Source: CAVSQX01 sp963730225
GTDB taxonomy: Bacteria; Planctomycetota; Phycisphaerae; Tepidisphaerales; Tepidisphaeraceae
NCBI GenBank assembly: GCA_963730225.1
Contig: CAVSQX010000002.1
Span: 1,178,001-1,242,000, forward strand
Length of the DNA stretch: 64,000 bases
Direction: 5' to 3'
The notes under the pieces are model-generated. The model worked only from the letters and a program-made list of their open reading frames with translations, did no database searches and had not been told where the DNA came from. Positions 1 through 8,720 of this stretch are shown piece by piece; position 1 is the stretch's first letter, and the number at the start of each line of letters is the position of its first letter. The position numbers were made by a program, and so were the translations under genes.

Positions 1-767
1 TGGCGACCAACAGCGAATTGCTGGCGATGATGGTGATTGGTTTCGCCAACATCGCCTCGGGAGTCTTGGCGCTCTACACGCTTTGGCTCTCGCCGTTTTT
101 GCCGCACGCTGCGGGGCACCTGGCGGCGGCGTGCTTCATCGCCGCGCCGGGAAGCTTGCTGATCTCGAAGCTGCTGATTCCCGAAACGCAGAAAGCAGTG
201 ACGGCGGGGGGGGTGGAATTTCGGATCGACAAGATCGATGCGAACCTCGTGGACGCTGCCGCCCGCGGAACTTCCGACGGGTTGACCCTGGCGATCAACG
301 TCGGCGCGATGCTGATCTCGTTCACCGCTTTGGTCGCCATGACCGATGCGATTCTCGGCTGGGCCGGAATCAAGCTGCACATCGGCACGTCGGCAACGCC
401 GCTGGAGTCGATGCTCGGTTTGGTCTTCCGTCCGCTGGCGTGGCTGACGGGCGTGAGTTGGCATGAGTCCAAGACGGTTGGATCACTGCTGGGCGTCAAG
501 ACGGTTCTCAACGAGATGATCGCCTATTCGCAGATGAAGGACCGGCTGACAGCCGATCCGAATCTGCTCTCGCCACGGGCCCGGCTGCTGGCGACGTACG
601 CACTGTGCGGATTTGCCAACTTCGCCAGCATCGGGATTCAGGTCGGGGGAATCAGCACGATCGCGCCCACCCGGCGGGCCGATCTGGCCCGGATCGGCTT
701 GCTTGCCATGGTCGGCGGGGCCGTCGCCAGCATGATGGCGGCGTGCGTCGTGGGGATTCTGATTTGA
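1..767 (+). CDS. Concentrative nucleoside transporter (CNT/NupC family), C-terminal part
   Basis: Open from the first bases of the window (frame starting at base 3), so the N-terminus lies outside. About 255 residues remain. Near the start is TNSELLAMM followed by GFANIASG, which resembles the conserved CNT segment where a Glu sits before a glycine-rich helix. Further on are ALCGFANFASIGIQVGG and a hydrophobic C-terminal helix ending GILI, like the Nucleos_tra2 gate and C-terminal domains. CNT proteins import nucleosides across the inner membrane with Na+ or H+. The strongly hydrophobic stretches are consistent with several membrane helices. Substrate preference cannot be read from this fragment. 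Family assignment is from remembered motifs. Confidence 0.75.
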   Translation, partial: ATNSELLAMMVIGFANIASGVLALYTLWLSPFLPHAAGHLAAACFIAAPGSLLISKLLIPETQKAVTAGGVEFRIDKIDANLVDAAARGTSDGLTLAINVGAMLISFTALVAMTDAILGWAGIKLHIGTSATPLESMLGLVFRPLAWLTGVSWHESKTVGSLLGVKTVLNEMIAYSQMKDRLTADPNLLSPRARLLATYALCGFANFASIGIQVGGISTIAPTRRADLARIGLLAMVGGAVASMMAACVVGILI

Positions 768-987
768 GCCGTCTTGCGCCAGGGGCTGGCAAGTCCGAAT
801 AAATGACGGCCGGGGCCGGTGGGCCGCGAAAACGGCTGGAAGCAGGGGAGCGGAACGAAAAATTCATCCATATCTCAGGAATCTGTATTCCGCTGCTGGG
901 CCGCGCGGGTAAAATACGCATCCGCACGTGGCATATCAGTTGCATTGGGGACGGGAGAATGCATCGCTGCTCAAAGGAGTGTGCCTA

Positions 988-1281
988 ATGATTCAGCTAG
1001 ATGCCGGAAATGTACTGCTAAAACCGTCACATCGCAGGCAGGTAATGGCATACCTGCGCCGGGCGATGAAGATCGGCCAGCGACTGGGAAATTTTAATTT
1101 GAACCTGCGTTTGAGCCGATCGGGCCGGAATTATGACGTGCGGGCTAATGTGCGGGATTCGGCCGGGGATTTTTCGTGTCACAGCCGCGGTCATGATTGG
1201 CGCGACGTCATCCGTGAATTGTCTCGGATGCTGGTGAACCGCCTCCACTCGCAGTGGATGCTGCGCTCGGCTCTGGGATAA
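988..1281 (+). CDS. Small HPF/RaiA-like protein (putative ribosome-associated)
   Basis: 97 residues. The ATG at 988 follows an AAAGGAG ribosome binding site eight bases upstream, which favours it over the longer in-frame start at 928. The protein is basic: an N-terminal helix (HRRQVMAYLRRAM), a beta-like stretch (NYDVRANVRD) and a C-terminal helix (WRDVIRELSRMLVNRL). This order and the length resemble the hibernation-promoting factor/RaiA fold, which binds the 30S subunit, but the match is weak and no catalytic motif is visible. It lies just upstream of a tRNA gene. It could equally be an uncharacterised planctomycete family. Confidence 0.5.
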   Translation: MIQLDAGNVLLKPSHRRQVMAYLRRAMKIGQRLGNFNLNLRLSRSGRNYDVRANVRDSAGDFSCHSRGHDWRDVIRELSRMLVNRLHSQWMLRSALG

Positions 1282-1331
1282 CCAGGGCTGACTTGAATTC
1301 AAATCGAGGGCGGATATCTTCGGCCCTACCG

Positions 1332-1403
1332 GCCGAAGTAGCTCAACGGTAGAGCACCGCTTTCGTAAAGCGGGGGTTAAGGGTTCAAATCCCTTCTTCG
1401 GCT
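1332..1403 (+). tRNA. tRNA-Thr (anticodon CGU)
   Basis: A full cloverleaf can be folded by eye. The acceptor stem is 1332-1338 with 1396-1402 (7 of 7 pairs) and the D-arm stem is 1341-1344 with 1352-1355. The anticodon stem is 1357-1361 with 1369-1373 (5 of 5), with loop TTCGTAA and anticodon CGT at 1364-1366. The T-arm stem is 1379-1383 with 1391-1395 (5 of 5), with loop TTCAAAT. The discriminator is T1403 and CCA is not encoded. It reads ACG codons. An upstream segment (1318-1325) can compete for the 5' acceptor strand; see findings. Confidence 0.95.
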
Positions 1404-1469
1404 TTGGTATCGCATCGATTCCCATCTATTTTTGCGGAACCTTTTGGGGACTTGGACATCCATATATGC

Positions 1470-2743
1470 ATGGTGAATTCATGCATTCAAAGTGTCGTGC
1501 GCCGCTTTGCCGGGCCGCTGTTGGTTGTCATAATCGGTTTGCACGTCGTCGTGCCTGGTTCCAGCGCCTGCGCCGCCGAGCCGAAGGCGGATGTGCGGGC
1601 GCTGGTTGATGGCGATAATGCATTTGCTCTGGATCTGTACGCCCGTTTGGCCGGCGACAAAGGCAATCTATTCTTTTCTCCATACAGCATCAGTTCGGCT
1701 CTGGCGATGACCTGCGCCGCGCGCGCGGTCCGACCGCGGCGCAAATGAAGCAGGCGTTGCACTTCTCGTTGCCCGATCAGCAACTGCACACGGCTTTTCG
1801 GACGCTGTCGGATCAGTTGAATGCCGCCGGCACGGTCGATGGGAAAACTCTGTATGAACTGTCGGTGGCCAACGCCCTGTGGGGACAGAGCGGTTATTCC
1901 TATAACCCGCAATTCCTTCAACTGCTCAAGAATGATTACGATGCCCAACTGCACGAAGCGGACTTTGTCTCCGCGGCGGCGCAGGCGGCCAATGACATCA
2001 ACTCGTGGGTCGATCAGAAAACCCATGGGAAAATCAATGGGCTGGTAACTGGCGATTCGCTGAAAAGTTCGCACGCGCTGGCCCGGCTGTTTCTGGTCAA
2101 CGCGATCTATTTCAAGGGTAATTGGGAATCGCAATTTCAAAAGGATGAAACGGAGCAACAGCCATTTCATCTGGATGCTCAGAAGGACATTCCGGTTCCG
2201 CTGATGCATCAAAGAGAGTTTCTGCCGTACACCGAAAATGAGCATCTACAGGCATTGGAGATTCCCTATGTGGGCGATGGATTGTCGATGGTAGTTCTGC
2301 TTCCGCGAACAGATGACGGTTTGGCAGCGCTCGAGGCGGACATGACTCTTGACAAATTAAACGGCTGGCTGGGCGAAATGAGACCCGTCGAAGCACAGAT
2401 TTATTTGCCGAAATTCAAAATGGACCGTGAATTCGAGTTGGCCGACGTGCTTTCGTCGATGGGCATGATCGACGCCTTTTCGCCGCAGCAGGCGGATTTT
2501 TCGGGTATTTCCACCGCCGAGCGGATGTATGTTCAGGGCGTGATTCACAAGGCGTTTGTCGACGTGAACGAGCAAGGCACCGAAGCCGCCGCCGTGACGG
2601 GAGTGGTGGTTGGCAGCGCCGCGGTAGTGGCCCAGCCTCGTCCGGTCATCTTCCGGGCCGATCATCCGTTTATCTTCCTTATCCGCCAACGAGATTCGGG
2701 AGCCATCCTATTTATGGGACGCCTGATCGCTCCGCCTGCGTAG
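1470..2743 (+). CDS. Secreted serpin (serine protease inhibitor), one apparent frameshift
   Basis: Two overlapping frames join into one serpin of about 424 residues. The first part has a hydrophobic signal-like N-terminus ending near SSACAA, then NLFFSPYSISSALAMT. The second part resumes at ARGPTAAQMKQALHF. The frame changes in the alternating run around 1715-1728, consistent with one missing or extra base. Near the C-terminus the reactive-centre hinge EQGTEAAAVTG keeps the small residues typical of inhibitory serpins, followed by HPFIFLIRQ and FMGR. Serpins trap serine or cysteine proteases by loop insertion. The start at 1470 (ATG) is preferred over a TTG at 1404 abutting the tRNA. Target protease unknown. 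Confidence 0.85.
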
Positions 2744-2836
2744 ATAATTCTGATAGCTTCACCTGCCTGGTACTTGTAACTGGCTTGCGACTCGCTAACC
2801 TTCCTCCCACGGTGGGGGATTCATACAGGAAGGAAT

Positions 2837-3259
2837 ATGCCCATTCATCATTCTGCGGCTACCGTAGCCAAACGTATCGAAGCGCTCCTGGCGGAGCGAG
2901 AGAAACACGAATCAGCCATTTCGCACATTGACAGCACGCTGTTGCGCATCGGCGCCGCCCTGGGGGGCGGCGGTGGAACAGGCCGTGGCCGAGGCCGACC
3001 CAAAGCCGCCAAGCCGGCGAAGCGTGGCCGACCGGCTGGGCGCAGGCGGCGTCGCAAGTTCGCCATGAGCGGTGAGAATTCCGTGCTGGCGTTCATCAAG
3101 TCGCGCAAGGACCCGACAACCAAAGACGTCAACGCCCATTGGAAATCCCAGGGCCGCGGCGGCACGGCGGACAACGCCCTGACCAAGCTCGTGAAGGAAA
3201 AGACGCTCAAGCGCAAAGCCATTCCTGGCGAGCGCGGCAGCACTTTTTCCGCAACCTGA
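2837..3259 (+). CDS. Small basic AT-hook-like protein, hypothetical
   Basis: 140 residues with a good upstream purine stretch (AGGAAGGA) before the ATG. The N-terminal ~40 residues look like a helical coiled segment (KRIEALLAEREKHESAI). A glycine/arginine/proline linker follows with GRGRGRPK and KRGRPAGRRRRR, resembling AT-hook or histone-H1-like DNA-binding tails. The C-terminal ~55 residues (NSVLAFIKSRKDPTTKDVNAHWK and onward) look like a small winged-helix-type unit. A nucleoid-associated or regulatory DNA-binding role is inference only; no specific family was recognised. Confidence 0.75.
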   Translation: MPIHHSAATVAKRIEALLAEREKHESAISHIDSTLLRIGAALGGGGGTGRGRGRPKAAKPAKRGRPAGRRRRRKFAMSGENSVLAFIKSRKDPTTKDVNAHWKSQGRGGTADNALTKLVKEKTLKRKAIPGERGSTFSAT

Positions 3260-3284
3260 GCCGGGCGCGGAAATCTAAAGTTCA

Positions 3285-4472
3285 ATGATCCGTATCGCTC
3301 GAACGCTGGTCAACCTGGCGGCGATGTTAGGCGCGATCCTGCCCGTCGCCGGTTGTCGCTCGACCACCGGTGGAGCCCAGCCCATGGCTCAAGCGCGTCC
3401 GAACGTCTACTGGATGTACGTCGGCACGTACACCAAATCGACGAGCAAGGGAATCTATCTCTTCAAATTCGACGCTGAGAACGGCACGCTGACTCCCCAG
3501 GGTCTGGCCTGCGAAGCGGTCGATCCGAACTTTCTGGTTATCTCGCCGGACCAGCGCTTTCTGTATTCCTGCGCCACTGCCAACGGCGGTCGCGACGGCG
3601 TGATCGATTCGTTCACCATCGATCCGACCAGCGGCCGACTGACGCTGCTGAATCAGCAGCCCTCCGGCGGGCGCGGGCCGACCAACATCAGCCTGGATGC
3701 CCCCGGCCGAAACGCGGTCGTGGCCAATTATCCCGCCGGCACCGTCGCGGTTTTGCCGATCGCTTCCGACGGCCAACTGCAAACACCCTCCGATGTGATT
3801 CAACATACCGGCTCGAGTGTGAATCCCAGCCGACAGCAATCGGCCCATCCGCACGCTTGCGATTTTGATTTGAACAAGAAGTTCGTGTTCGTTCCCGACC
3901 TGGGGATGGACAAGGTGTTCGCCTATCGGATGGACAGCGACGCCGGCAAGCTGATCGCCGCCGATCCGCCGACGGTAAGTGTCCCCGCCGGGCAGGGGCC
4001 GCGGCATCTGGCTTTCGCGCCCAGCGGCCGATTCGCTTATCTGATCACCGAAATGGGCGGAAGGATCATGGCTTATTCCTATGACTCCGCCCAGGGACGG
4101 CTGCGAGAAATCCAGAGCGTCTCCACCTTGCCGGACGATTTTAGCGGCAGGAACACCGCGGCCGAGGTGCAGGTGCATCCGAGCGGAAATTTTCTTTACG
4201 CATCCAATCGTGGCCACGACAGCATCGCGATTTGTTCCGTCGATCCCGGCAGCGGTTTGCTCAAACGGCTCGCCTTTCAATCGACGCTGGGAAAAGGGCC
4301 GCGGTTTTTCTGCATTGATCCAACGGGCAAGTATCTGATCGTGGCCAATCAGGATTCGGAGTCGGTGATTTTCTTCCACATCAATCCGCTGACGGGAATG
4401 CTGACGCTGGCGGATATCGGGGCGCGGGTGGCGATGCCGGTTTGCGTGGTGTTCTTACCGATAACGAATTAG
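3285..4472 (+). CDS. Lactonase family protein (seven-bladed beta-propeller), lipoprotein
   Basis: 395 residues. The N-terminus has a hydrophobic segment and the lipobox-like VAGC near residues 21-24, so a lipid-anchored envelope location is likely. The rest shows the repeated blade pattern of the YbhE/Pgl-type lactonase family: YVGTYTKSTSKGIYLF, then PNFLVISPDQRFLYSC, GPRHLAFAPSGRFAYLITE and VQVHPSGNFLYASNRGHDSI. Relatives include 6-phosphogluconolactonase and carboxy-cis,cis-muconate cyclase; the substrate cannot be decided here. It converges with the small minus-strand gene that ends at 4473. Confidence 0.88.
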   Translation: MIRIARTLVNLAAMLGAILPVAGCRSTTGGAQPMAQARPNVYWMYVGTYTKSTSKGIYLFKFDAENGTLTPQGLACEAVDPNFLVISPDQRFLYSCATANGGRDGVIDSFTIDPTSGRLTLLNQQPSGGRGPTNISLDAPGRNAVVANYPAGTVAVLPIASDGQLQTPSDVIQHTGSSVNPSRQQSAHPHACDFDLNKKFVFVPDLGMDKVFAYRMDSDAGKLIAADPPTVSVPAGQGPRHLAFAPSGRFAYLITEMGGRIMAYSYDSAQGRLREIQSVSTLPDDFSGRNTAAEVQVHPSGNFLYASNRGHDSIAICSVDPGSGLLKRLAFQSTLGKGPRFFCIDPTGKYLIVANQDSESVIFFHINPLTGMLTLADIGARVAMPVCVVFLPITN

Positions 4473-4670
4473 CTAACCCCCCGCCGCCGAATGGTGGAAT
4501 CGGCCGTCGGGGCCCAGGACGTAAAACTCCGCCGGTCTTTTCTCTCCGATGGCGTGCACGATAAACTCCGCGCCGTCTTCCGGCGGCGGCGTAACACACA
4601 TTTGCCGGCCATCGTACGGGCCGCCGACAAATTCATACTCCTGCTCAAGCGATTGTGTGGCCGAATTCAC
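4473..4670 (-). CDS. Small hypothetical protein with YEFVGGPYDG motif
   Basis: 65 residues from a GTG start at 4670. That start is chosen because AAGGAG lies about six bases upstream on the minus strand; the longer frame back to 4790 has no comparable site. The core EYEFVGGPYDGRQM is a motif I associate with short uncharacterised proteins of planctomycetes and actinobacteria, followed by a beta-rich tail ending near HHSAAGG. No catalytic residues are apparent. Function unknown. Confidence 0.6.
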   Translation of the reverse strand: MNSATQSLEQEYEFVGGPYDGRQMCVTPPPEDGAEFIVHAIGEKRPAEFYVLGPDGRFHHSAAGG

Positions 4671-4755
4671 GATGTCTCCTTGTCGCGACACAGATATAGC
4701 GCGCCGCCGGCGTCGGGAGCAAATCCAACCGATTTTCGCGGCAGCAGCAAAATGG

Positions 4756-5504
4756 TCAAAGTTGCAGCACGCGCTGGCGATACGCTTCATCCAGGCGGGT
4801 GTCGATGCGACGGATGTCCTCTGGCGACAGGAAGTTGGGGCCGCCCAGGGCCGCGGCGCCCAGGAAAATTCGCGCGGCCTTGTCGGCCATCAGCGTCGTG
4901 GCGCAACTCCAGCGGCGCTGGACCCGATGGCGATGAATCCGTGGTTGCGCAGCAAAATCACTTTTGCATTCCGCTTGCTGCGGGAAATGAACTGCTGCGT
5001 GCGCTGACGGATTGAGCGGGCCAATTCGATGCCGGGATCGACATAGGGAACAAAAACCGATTCCGGTCCGCAGCAGACAATCTCATCGGGAAAGAGCCGA
5101 GCGGTGGCCAGTTCCTCCGCCCGCGGCGAGCACAGAATTTGATTCACCGAAACCGGATGCGTATGTCCGACGAAATTCACGCCGGTCAACGTCAGCAGAA
5201 ATGCGTGGAAGAAAGCCTCGGTGGACGGCTTCTTCGATGATGGATCGACGCGCGATTCGGCCAGCACGCGCTCGACGGTTTCGTCGGTGGCCGAGGCGGC
5301 ATCGAGCAATTTCAGCAGCGGGGCGAATCGGCATTCGGTCAGGTCGTTTTCGCCCAGCGTGCCCAGCGAGCTGCCGCTGGCTTTGACCAGGAAGGTTTCG
5401 CCCGAGCAGCGGGCCGAGGCATTGCCTTCGCCGAGAATCGCCAGATGGCGAGTCGGGTCTCCCAATTGGTGTGACAGCGAGATTAATTCCGACTTGTCAG
5501 GCAT
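4756..5504 (-). CDS. Class II aldolase/adducin-family protein, one apparent frameshift
   Basis: The main frame (5504 to 4890) carries GEGNASARC, KASGSSLGTL, the zinc-ligand pair GHTHPVS and the third ligand RNHGFIAIG. The reading frame then changes around 4893-4908. The second frame continues with TLMADKAARIFLGAAALGG and PEDIRRIDTRLDEAYRQR before a stop at 4756-4758, which restores the usual C-terminal helices. The total of about 249 residues fits the family (fuculose/rhamnulose-phosphate aldolases, MtnB-type dehydratases). The reaction would be zinc-dependent aldol cleavage or dehydration of a sugar phosphate; the substrate is not predictable. Confidence 0.8.
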
Positions 5505-5512
5505 GAGCCGGA

Positions 5513-6323
5513 TTATTTCTGCGGCTCGGTCTGACGGGCGGATAGTTCATCGCGCAGGCGGGCGGCGTCCTCGTAACGCTCTTCGCGCACCGCTTTTTCC
5601 AGCCGCCGCCGCAAACGGGCCAGCGGATCGGTCGGAAGCTTCTGCTGAATCTGCCGGGAGAATCGCCGCAGCACCCGCACTTCGTTGCAGCGCGAATGGG
5701 CCTCTTCCTGTCCGAAGCGGATGTAAAATTCGCGGATGGCCCGGATGCCCTCATCGACGCATTTCAGGGCGTCGCCGTATCGTTTGGCCTGCAAATCAAT
5801 CGAAGCCTGGGCGCGGCAATTCATCATGATGATGTACGGCCGATACTGTTCGAGCCAGAGCCGGTCCTGCTCGTCGGTGGCGTATTTTCCGCAGATGTCC
5901 AGCACGCGGCAGATTCCGCGCTGTGTCGCGCACGACGCCGGGAAAATCCTCCAGCACGAACAGGCTCAGGTAGCGGTGATAATACATGACCGCTTCTTCA
6001 CGTAGAGATCGGCATTGATCGCCGGTGAGGCGGAAATCGGCGGAATTACCGTCCTGGTGTTCGCGCAACTGCTGCTCGAAGTATTCCAGCAGCGATTCGC
6101 ACCCATGCGGCCGATGGCCGTCGGGCCGCCCGCTGAGTTCCATTTGCAGCAGGCCCAGATCGAGTCGCATCTGAAGCTTGGGCAGTCCGTCAATGCCCAC
6201 GATTTTGCGAACGTTGATCTCGCCGGCTTCGAATTGCCAGTCGCGCAGGACCGGGGTTATGTCCTTGGAAGAAGCTTTGCCCGATATCCTCTCGGGCTGC
6301 TCGTTCGAGGATTTTTCTTTCAT
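5513..6323 (-). CDS. UVR-motif (UvrB/UvrC-like) protein, one apparent frameshift
   Basis: The first frame (from ATG 6323) encodes a soluble N-terminal half with DWQFEAGEINVRKIVGIDG and LQMRLDLGLLQMELSG. It continues to YHRYLSLFVLEDFPGVVRDTARNL, where the frame changes at about 5905-5915. The second frame continues VLDICGKYATDEQDRLWLEQY and ends with LEKAVREERYEDAARLRDEL, a classic UVR motif used for protein-protein contact in UvrB, UvrC and McsA. Total about 270 residues. There is no nuclease domain, so it is not UvrC itself. A role in stress or protein quality control by analogy with other UVR proteins is inference. Confidence 0.72.
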
Positions 6324-6454
6324 CGATCCAGCTCCATTCACAACGAATATAACGCATTATAGCACAACGCCCGCCGGTTTTTAGGCCCCAGTTGCGGCCG
6401 GCGATAATTGACGGTTCCGGCTTGCGTTGGGAAGATCGGCGTGACGTCGGCTCC

Positions 6455-7677
6455 ATGCGAATTTGCCTCTACACTTCGACTTTTCTGCCAAAAATCGGCG
6501 GCCACGAGATCGCCATGGACGAGTTGGCCCTGCGTTTTTCCGCCATGGGGCAGGATGTCACGGTGCTGGCTCAGACGGGCAGCCGATGGAGAAATAGCGA
6601 AAATGTGCAGCGGCCGTATCGCATCGAATGGTTCGCCAAGCCAGTATCGCAGGCATGGGGAATCGGCTCGTTTCGCCGGGCCCTGACCCGCCTGCACCGA
6701 CAGCGGCCGTTCGACGTCGTTCACACCTTTTCCAGCTATCCCACGGGATTCGCCGCTCTGCGGTTTTGCCAGCGGAACGGCATTCCGCTGATCGTCACCA
6801 GCCAGGGGGGCGATCTGGCCAAGGGGTCGCGCTATGAAAAACGGCCCACGATCGTTCGCCGGATTCACCAAACGCTCGGCCAGGCCGATGCCGTCACCGC
6901 GATCAGCGCTTACATGAAAGTACGAGCGCTGGCTCTAAATCCGGATTGCGCCCGCGCCTGCATGAGATTCCCAACGGCGTCGACATCGCCAGTCTCGCCG
7001 CCCCGGTCGTCAAGCCGCCGGGCGAACTGATTGGCAGATTCCCGTTTCTGGCGGATCGAGATTTTATTCTGTTCATGGGCCGGCTGCATCCGCGCAAGGG
7101 CATCGATGTGCTGATCCGAGCCTTCGGCAAAGCGGCGGGGCAACTCGGCCAGGCTCATCTTGTGATTGCAGGGCGCGGTCGCGAGCTGCAACACCTGGAG
7201 CGATTGGCCGAGCAATCGGGCAGCGATCGAATTCATTTCCTGGGTTCGGTCGCCGGCGATGCCAAGCGCTGGCTGCTTCAGAACGCAAAATTTCTGGTCG
7301 CTCCGACCCGCACCTGGGAGGGGATGCCGGTCGTCGTGCTGGAAGCGTTGGCCTGCGGCCGGCCGATCGTCGGGTCCAACGTCGGTGGAATCGTCGATCT
7401 GGTTATTCCCGGGCAAACCGGCGTGTTGGTCGAACCGGAAGACGCCGATGGCCTGGCCGCCGCGATGGAGAAATTGTCGGCCGACCCGCAGCAATTGGCC
7501 ACGCTGAGCCGCGGAGCATTGGAACTGATTCGGCCCTACGATTGGAGCGTGGTGGCCAAACAATATCTCGATCTATTCGACTCACTCCTCAGCTCACGAG
7601 ATTCAAATCCTCATACAGCTCCGTCAGCACCGAGCGAATCCGGCGATCGTGCGCAGCGTCGCCGGGCGTCCCGTTGA
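6455..7677 (+). CDS. Glycosyltransferase family 4, one apparent frameshift
   Basis: Starts at ATG 6455 (MRICLYTSTFLPKIGGHE), the typical GT4 opening with a GGHE loop. The first Rossmann domain runs to about 6930, where the frame changes in the CTCTAAATCC stretch. The second frame continues with the acceptor/donor linker HEIPNGVDI and the donor domain ILFMGRLHPRKGIDVLIRAF. The C-terminal signature APTRTWEGMPVVVLEALACG contains the expected E-x7-E (EGMPVVVLE). GT4 enzymes transfer a sugar from an activated donor during envelope polysaccharide or glycoconjugate synthesis. The tail after LDLFDSLL overlaps the convergent hydrolase gene by about 89 bases and may be over-extended. Confidence 0.85.
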
Positions 7678-8662
7678 AGACAATGGCCACCGCCAGATGG
7701 TGCTTCGGATCGGCAAAGGCGACGGAGGATTGGAACCCGCTGTGGCCGAACGTTCGCCACGAGGCGTGCGGGCCGTATCCGTACGGAACCGTTTCGACGC
7801 CGTACTGATTGTTGTTCGGAATGAATCCGAGCCCCCAATCCAGAATGTGCTTGAACGTGTGATCGAACATTCCGACACGATGTCGAGCGGTGATCGCCTC
7901 GACGGTTTGTGGCCAGATGATCTTCTGGCCGCCATCTAACAGCATCTCATAAAATCGCCCTAATTCCCGGATCGGTCCGCGGCCGTTGCCGCCCGGCCGG
8001 CAGACGGCAGCGGTTTCGGGCGAATCCCAGGTGTGGCTCATCGGCGGAGAGACATCCGTGTTTTGCATAATTCCGATGCGATCGCCGTAGCTCTGATACC
8101 GTTCGATCGGCAGGCCGATCCAACTGTCGTTCATGTTCAGCGGCAGAAAAATCTCGTCGCGCACGTACTGCTCCAGCGGCCGGCCGTCGAGTCGGCGAAC
8201 GATCTCGCCCAAAAGAAACCAGGTCGAAGCGACGTGGTATCCCGCTTTTTTTCCCGGAATCCAACCCGGCTCGATGCGGGCGTCGCAGATTTTGGCGATG
8301 GTGATCGGCCAGGGATCGCGCGTCCAATTGCTCGCAGCCGCGCGGATGCCGGCGGTGTGGGTCAACAGATGGCGGATGGTGATTTGCCGCTTGTCGTGGG
8401 CGGCGAATTCGGGAATGTGCTGGGCAACCGGATCGTCCAGATTCAGCTTGCCGAGCTGCCAAAGCTGTGCGATGCAGACAGCGCTGATGGGCTTGGTGGC
8501 CGAGAGCCAGAGCATCAGCGTTTCGATGGTCATCGCCACGCCCGGCCGCGACTCGCCTACGGCCAGATCGGCCAGCACCTTGCCGTATTGCGAGACGTAA
8601 GCCATCGCGCCGATGTGCAATCCTTGCGCGATTCCCGTTTCCAGCGATCTCTGCAACCGCAT
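7589..8662 (-). CDS. Serine hydrolase, beta-lactamase/PBP class C-like (S12 family)
   Basis: About 357 residues from ATG 8662. A longer frame to 8734 exists, but neither start has a well-spaced ribosome binding site, and the longer one would overlap the divergent gene at 8721. The active-site SxxK is visible as WLSATKPISA. A later GYHVASTW occupies the YxN/S position, and FGHSGFQSS matches the third HxG-type motif. LLTHTAGI is also characteristic. These enzymes are esterases, D-aminopeptidases or beta-lactamase-like proteins. No clear signal peptide is seen. Substrate unknown. Confidence 0.82.
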   Translation of the reverse strand: MRLQRSLETGIAQGLHIGAMAYVSQYGKVLADLAVGESRPGVAMTIETLMLWLSATKPISAVCIAQLWQLGKLNLDDPVAQHIPEFAAHDKRQITIRHLLTHTAGIRAAASNWTRDPWPITIAKICDARIEPGWIPGKKAGYHVASTWFLLGEIVRRLDGRPLEQYVRDEIFLPLNMNDSWIGLPIERYQSYGDRIGIMQNTDVSPPMSHTWDSPETAAVCRPGGNGRGPIRELGRFYEMLLDGGQKIIWPQTVEAITARHRVGMFDHTFKHILDWGLGFIPNNNQYGVETVPYGYGPHASWRTFGHSGFQSSVAFADPKHHLAVAIVFNGTPGDAAHDRRIRSVLTELYEDLNLVS

Positions 8663-8720
8663 CTCCCTATTCTTGCCGCACAGCCGCCGACAGTCGAATT
8701 GAAAGGGACAATCGGTTAAG

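Noticed and set aside
7589..7677. Long convergent overlap between GT4 and serine hydrolase genes
   Set aside because: The GT4 domain appears complete before the overlap, so the extra tail is more likely a missed stop or indel than a functional overlap.
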